Source of the DNA: Chitinophagaceae bacterium
Lineage (GTDB): Bacteria; Bacteroidota; Bacteroidia; Chitinophagales; Chitinophagaceae
Assembly (NCBI GenBank): GCA_025351145.1
Contig: JANXWM010000615.1
Location: 1-6,562, forward strand
Reading direction: 5' to 3'
DNA: 6,562 bases
Shown: piece by piece, positions 6,406 through 6,562 of the stretch
How the letters are laid out: each line of letters starts with the position of its first letter
Position numbering within the stretch: position 1 is the first letter of the stretch
Translations under genes and position numbers: made by a program
Notes under the pieces: generated by a model
The model's input: only the letters and a program-made list of their open reading frames with translations
What the model was told of the DNA's origin: nothing
Database searches by the model: none

Positions 6406-6415
6406 AAGGAATTTT

Positions 6416-6494
6416 GAGCCGGGCATTTGTAAATCTATGAGGCTTTCGTTGCGTCGCACACTTGTACTTTCGGAATTAAACTGAGCATGCGAAG
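6416..6494 (+). repeat. dispersed intergenic repeat, copy 4
   Basis: Blocks occur in the same order as in copy 3: GAGCCGGGCA (6416-6425), 23 bases, core (6449-6467), 20 bases, TGCGAAG (6488-6494). The core has one change from the other copies (CACTC to CACAC, base 6460). The spacer sequences are otherwise diverged from copy 3, so the conserved blocks and their spacing look maintained or recognised. It begins 10 bases after the stop of the membrane-protein gene, in the same direction. Confidence 0.82.
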
Positions 6495-6512
6495 ATCAAA
6501 TGAAAGAACTTT

Positions 6513-6562
6513 GGCTGAAGCCTATATTTAAATTACTCACATAACCCAAGGCTTAAGCCTTG
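6513..6562. repeat. second palindromic repeat, cut by the window edge
   Basis: GGCTGAAGCC (6513-6522), a near-palindrome, is followed by the perfect 16-base palindrome CAAGGCTTAAGCCTTG (6547-6562); both contain GGCTnAAGCC. ATAACC sits directly before the palindrome, so if the next bases outside the window were GGTTAT the dyad would be 28 bases long. It is unrelated in sequence to the TTGCGTCGCAC repeat. It may be a REP-like hairpin or a terminator; no gene is visible after it. Confidence 0.6.

Noticed and set aside
2049..6467. CRISPR array made from the 19-base repeats
   Set aside because: Copies are about 2 kb apart or inverted, genes lie between them, and there are no regular spacers and no cas genes.

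Overview
The window looks like chromosomal DNA of a Bacteroidota bacterium, probably of the Chitinophagaceae type. The genes are AT-rich and lack Shine-Dalgarno sequences. A GyrA with a late RGGKG motif is followed by a secreted helical-repeat protein, TAnnTTTG-like promoter boxes are present, and the proteins read like those of Chitinophagaceae. The family placement is inferred from sequence character; no search was run.

Layout. Positions 1-636 are the 3' end of gyrA (DNA gyrase subunit A, last blades of the C-terminal beta-pinwheel). Ten bases later, 647-1951 encodes an exported, Tyr/Lys/Ala-rich helical-repeat (TPR-like) protein. A strong, potentially bidirectional terminator (1971-2004) closes this unit. 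A gene-free stretch (1952-2246) holds the first copy of a dispersed repeat. On the minus strand, 3242-2247 encodes a Gfo/Idh/MocA-family NAD(P)-dependent oxidoreductase. It is divergent from a short atypical SDR (NAD(P)-binding, NmrA-like) at 3383-4030. The 265-base gap after the SDR is largely filled by two convergent copies of the repeat, which form a long imperfect hairpin. Then come riboflavin synthase (ribE, 4296-4883) and, 10 bases downstream, a large polytopic membrane protein (4894-6405) resembling the DUF6056 family of presumed GT-C-type glycosyltransferases. The window ends in another repeat copy and a 16-base perfect palindrome.

How the genes relate. Three pieces are probably co-transcribed or simply adjacent: gyrA with the TPR-like gene, the two divergent oxidoreductases, and ribE with the membrane protein. 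They do not form one pathway; this is ordinary housekeeping and accessory chromosome. The noteworthy content is intergenic. A 19-base core, TTGCGTCGCACTCTTGTAC, occurs four times (three exact, one with a single mismatch), only between genes. At least two copies carry matching flanking blocks at fixed distances, so the unit is an element of about 80 bases. With one copy pair in inverted orientation this resembles a REP/BIME-type family. A second, unrelated palindromic repeat (GGCTnAAGCC) begins at the right edge.
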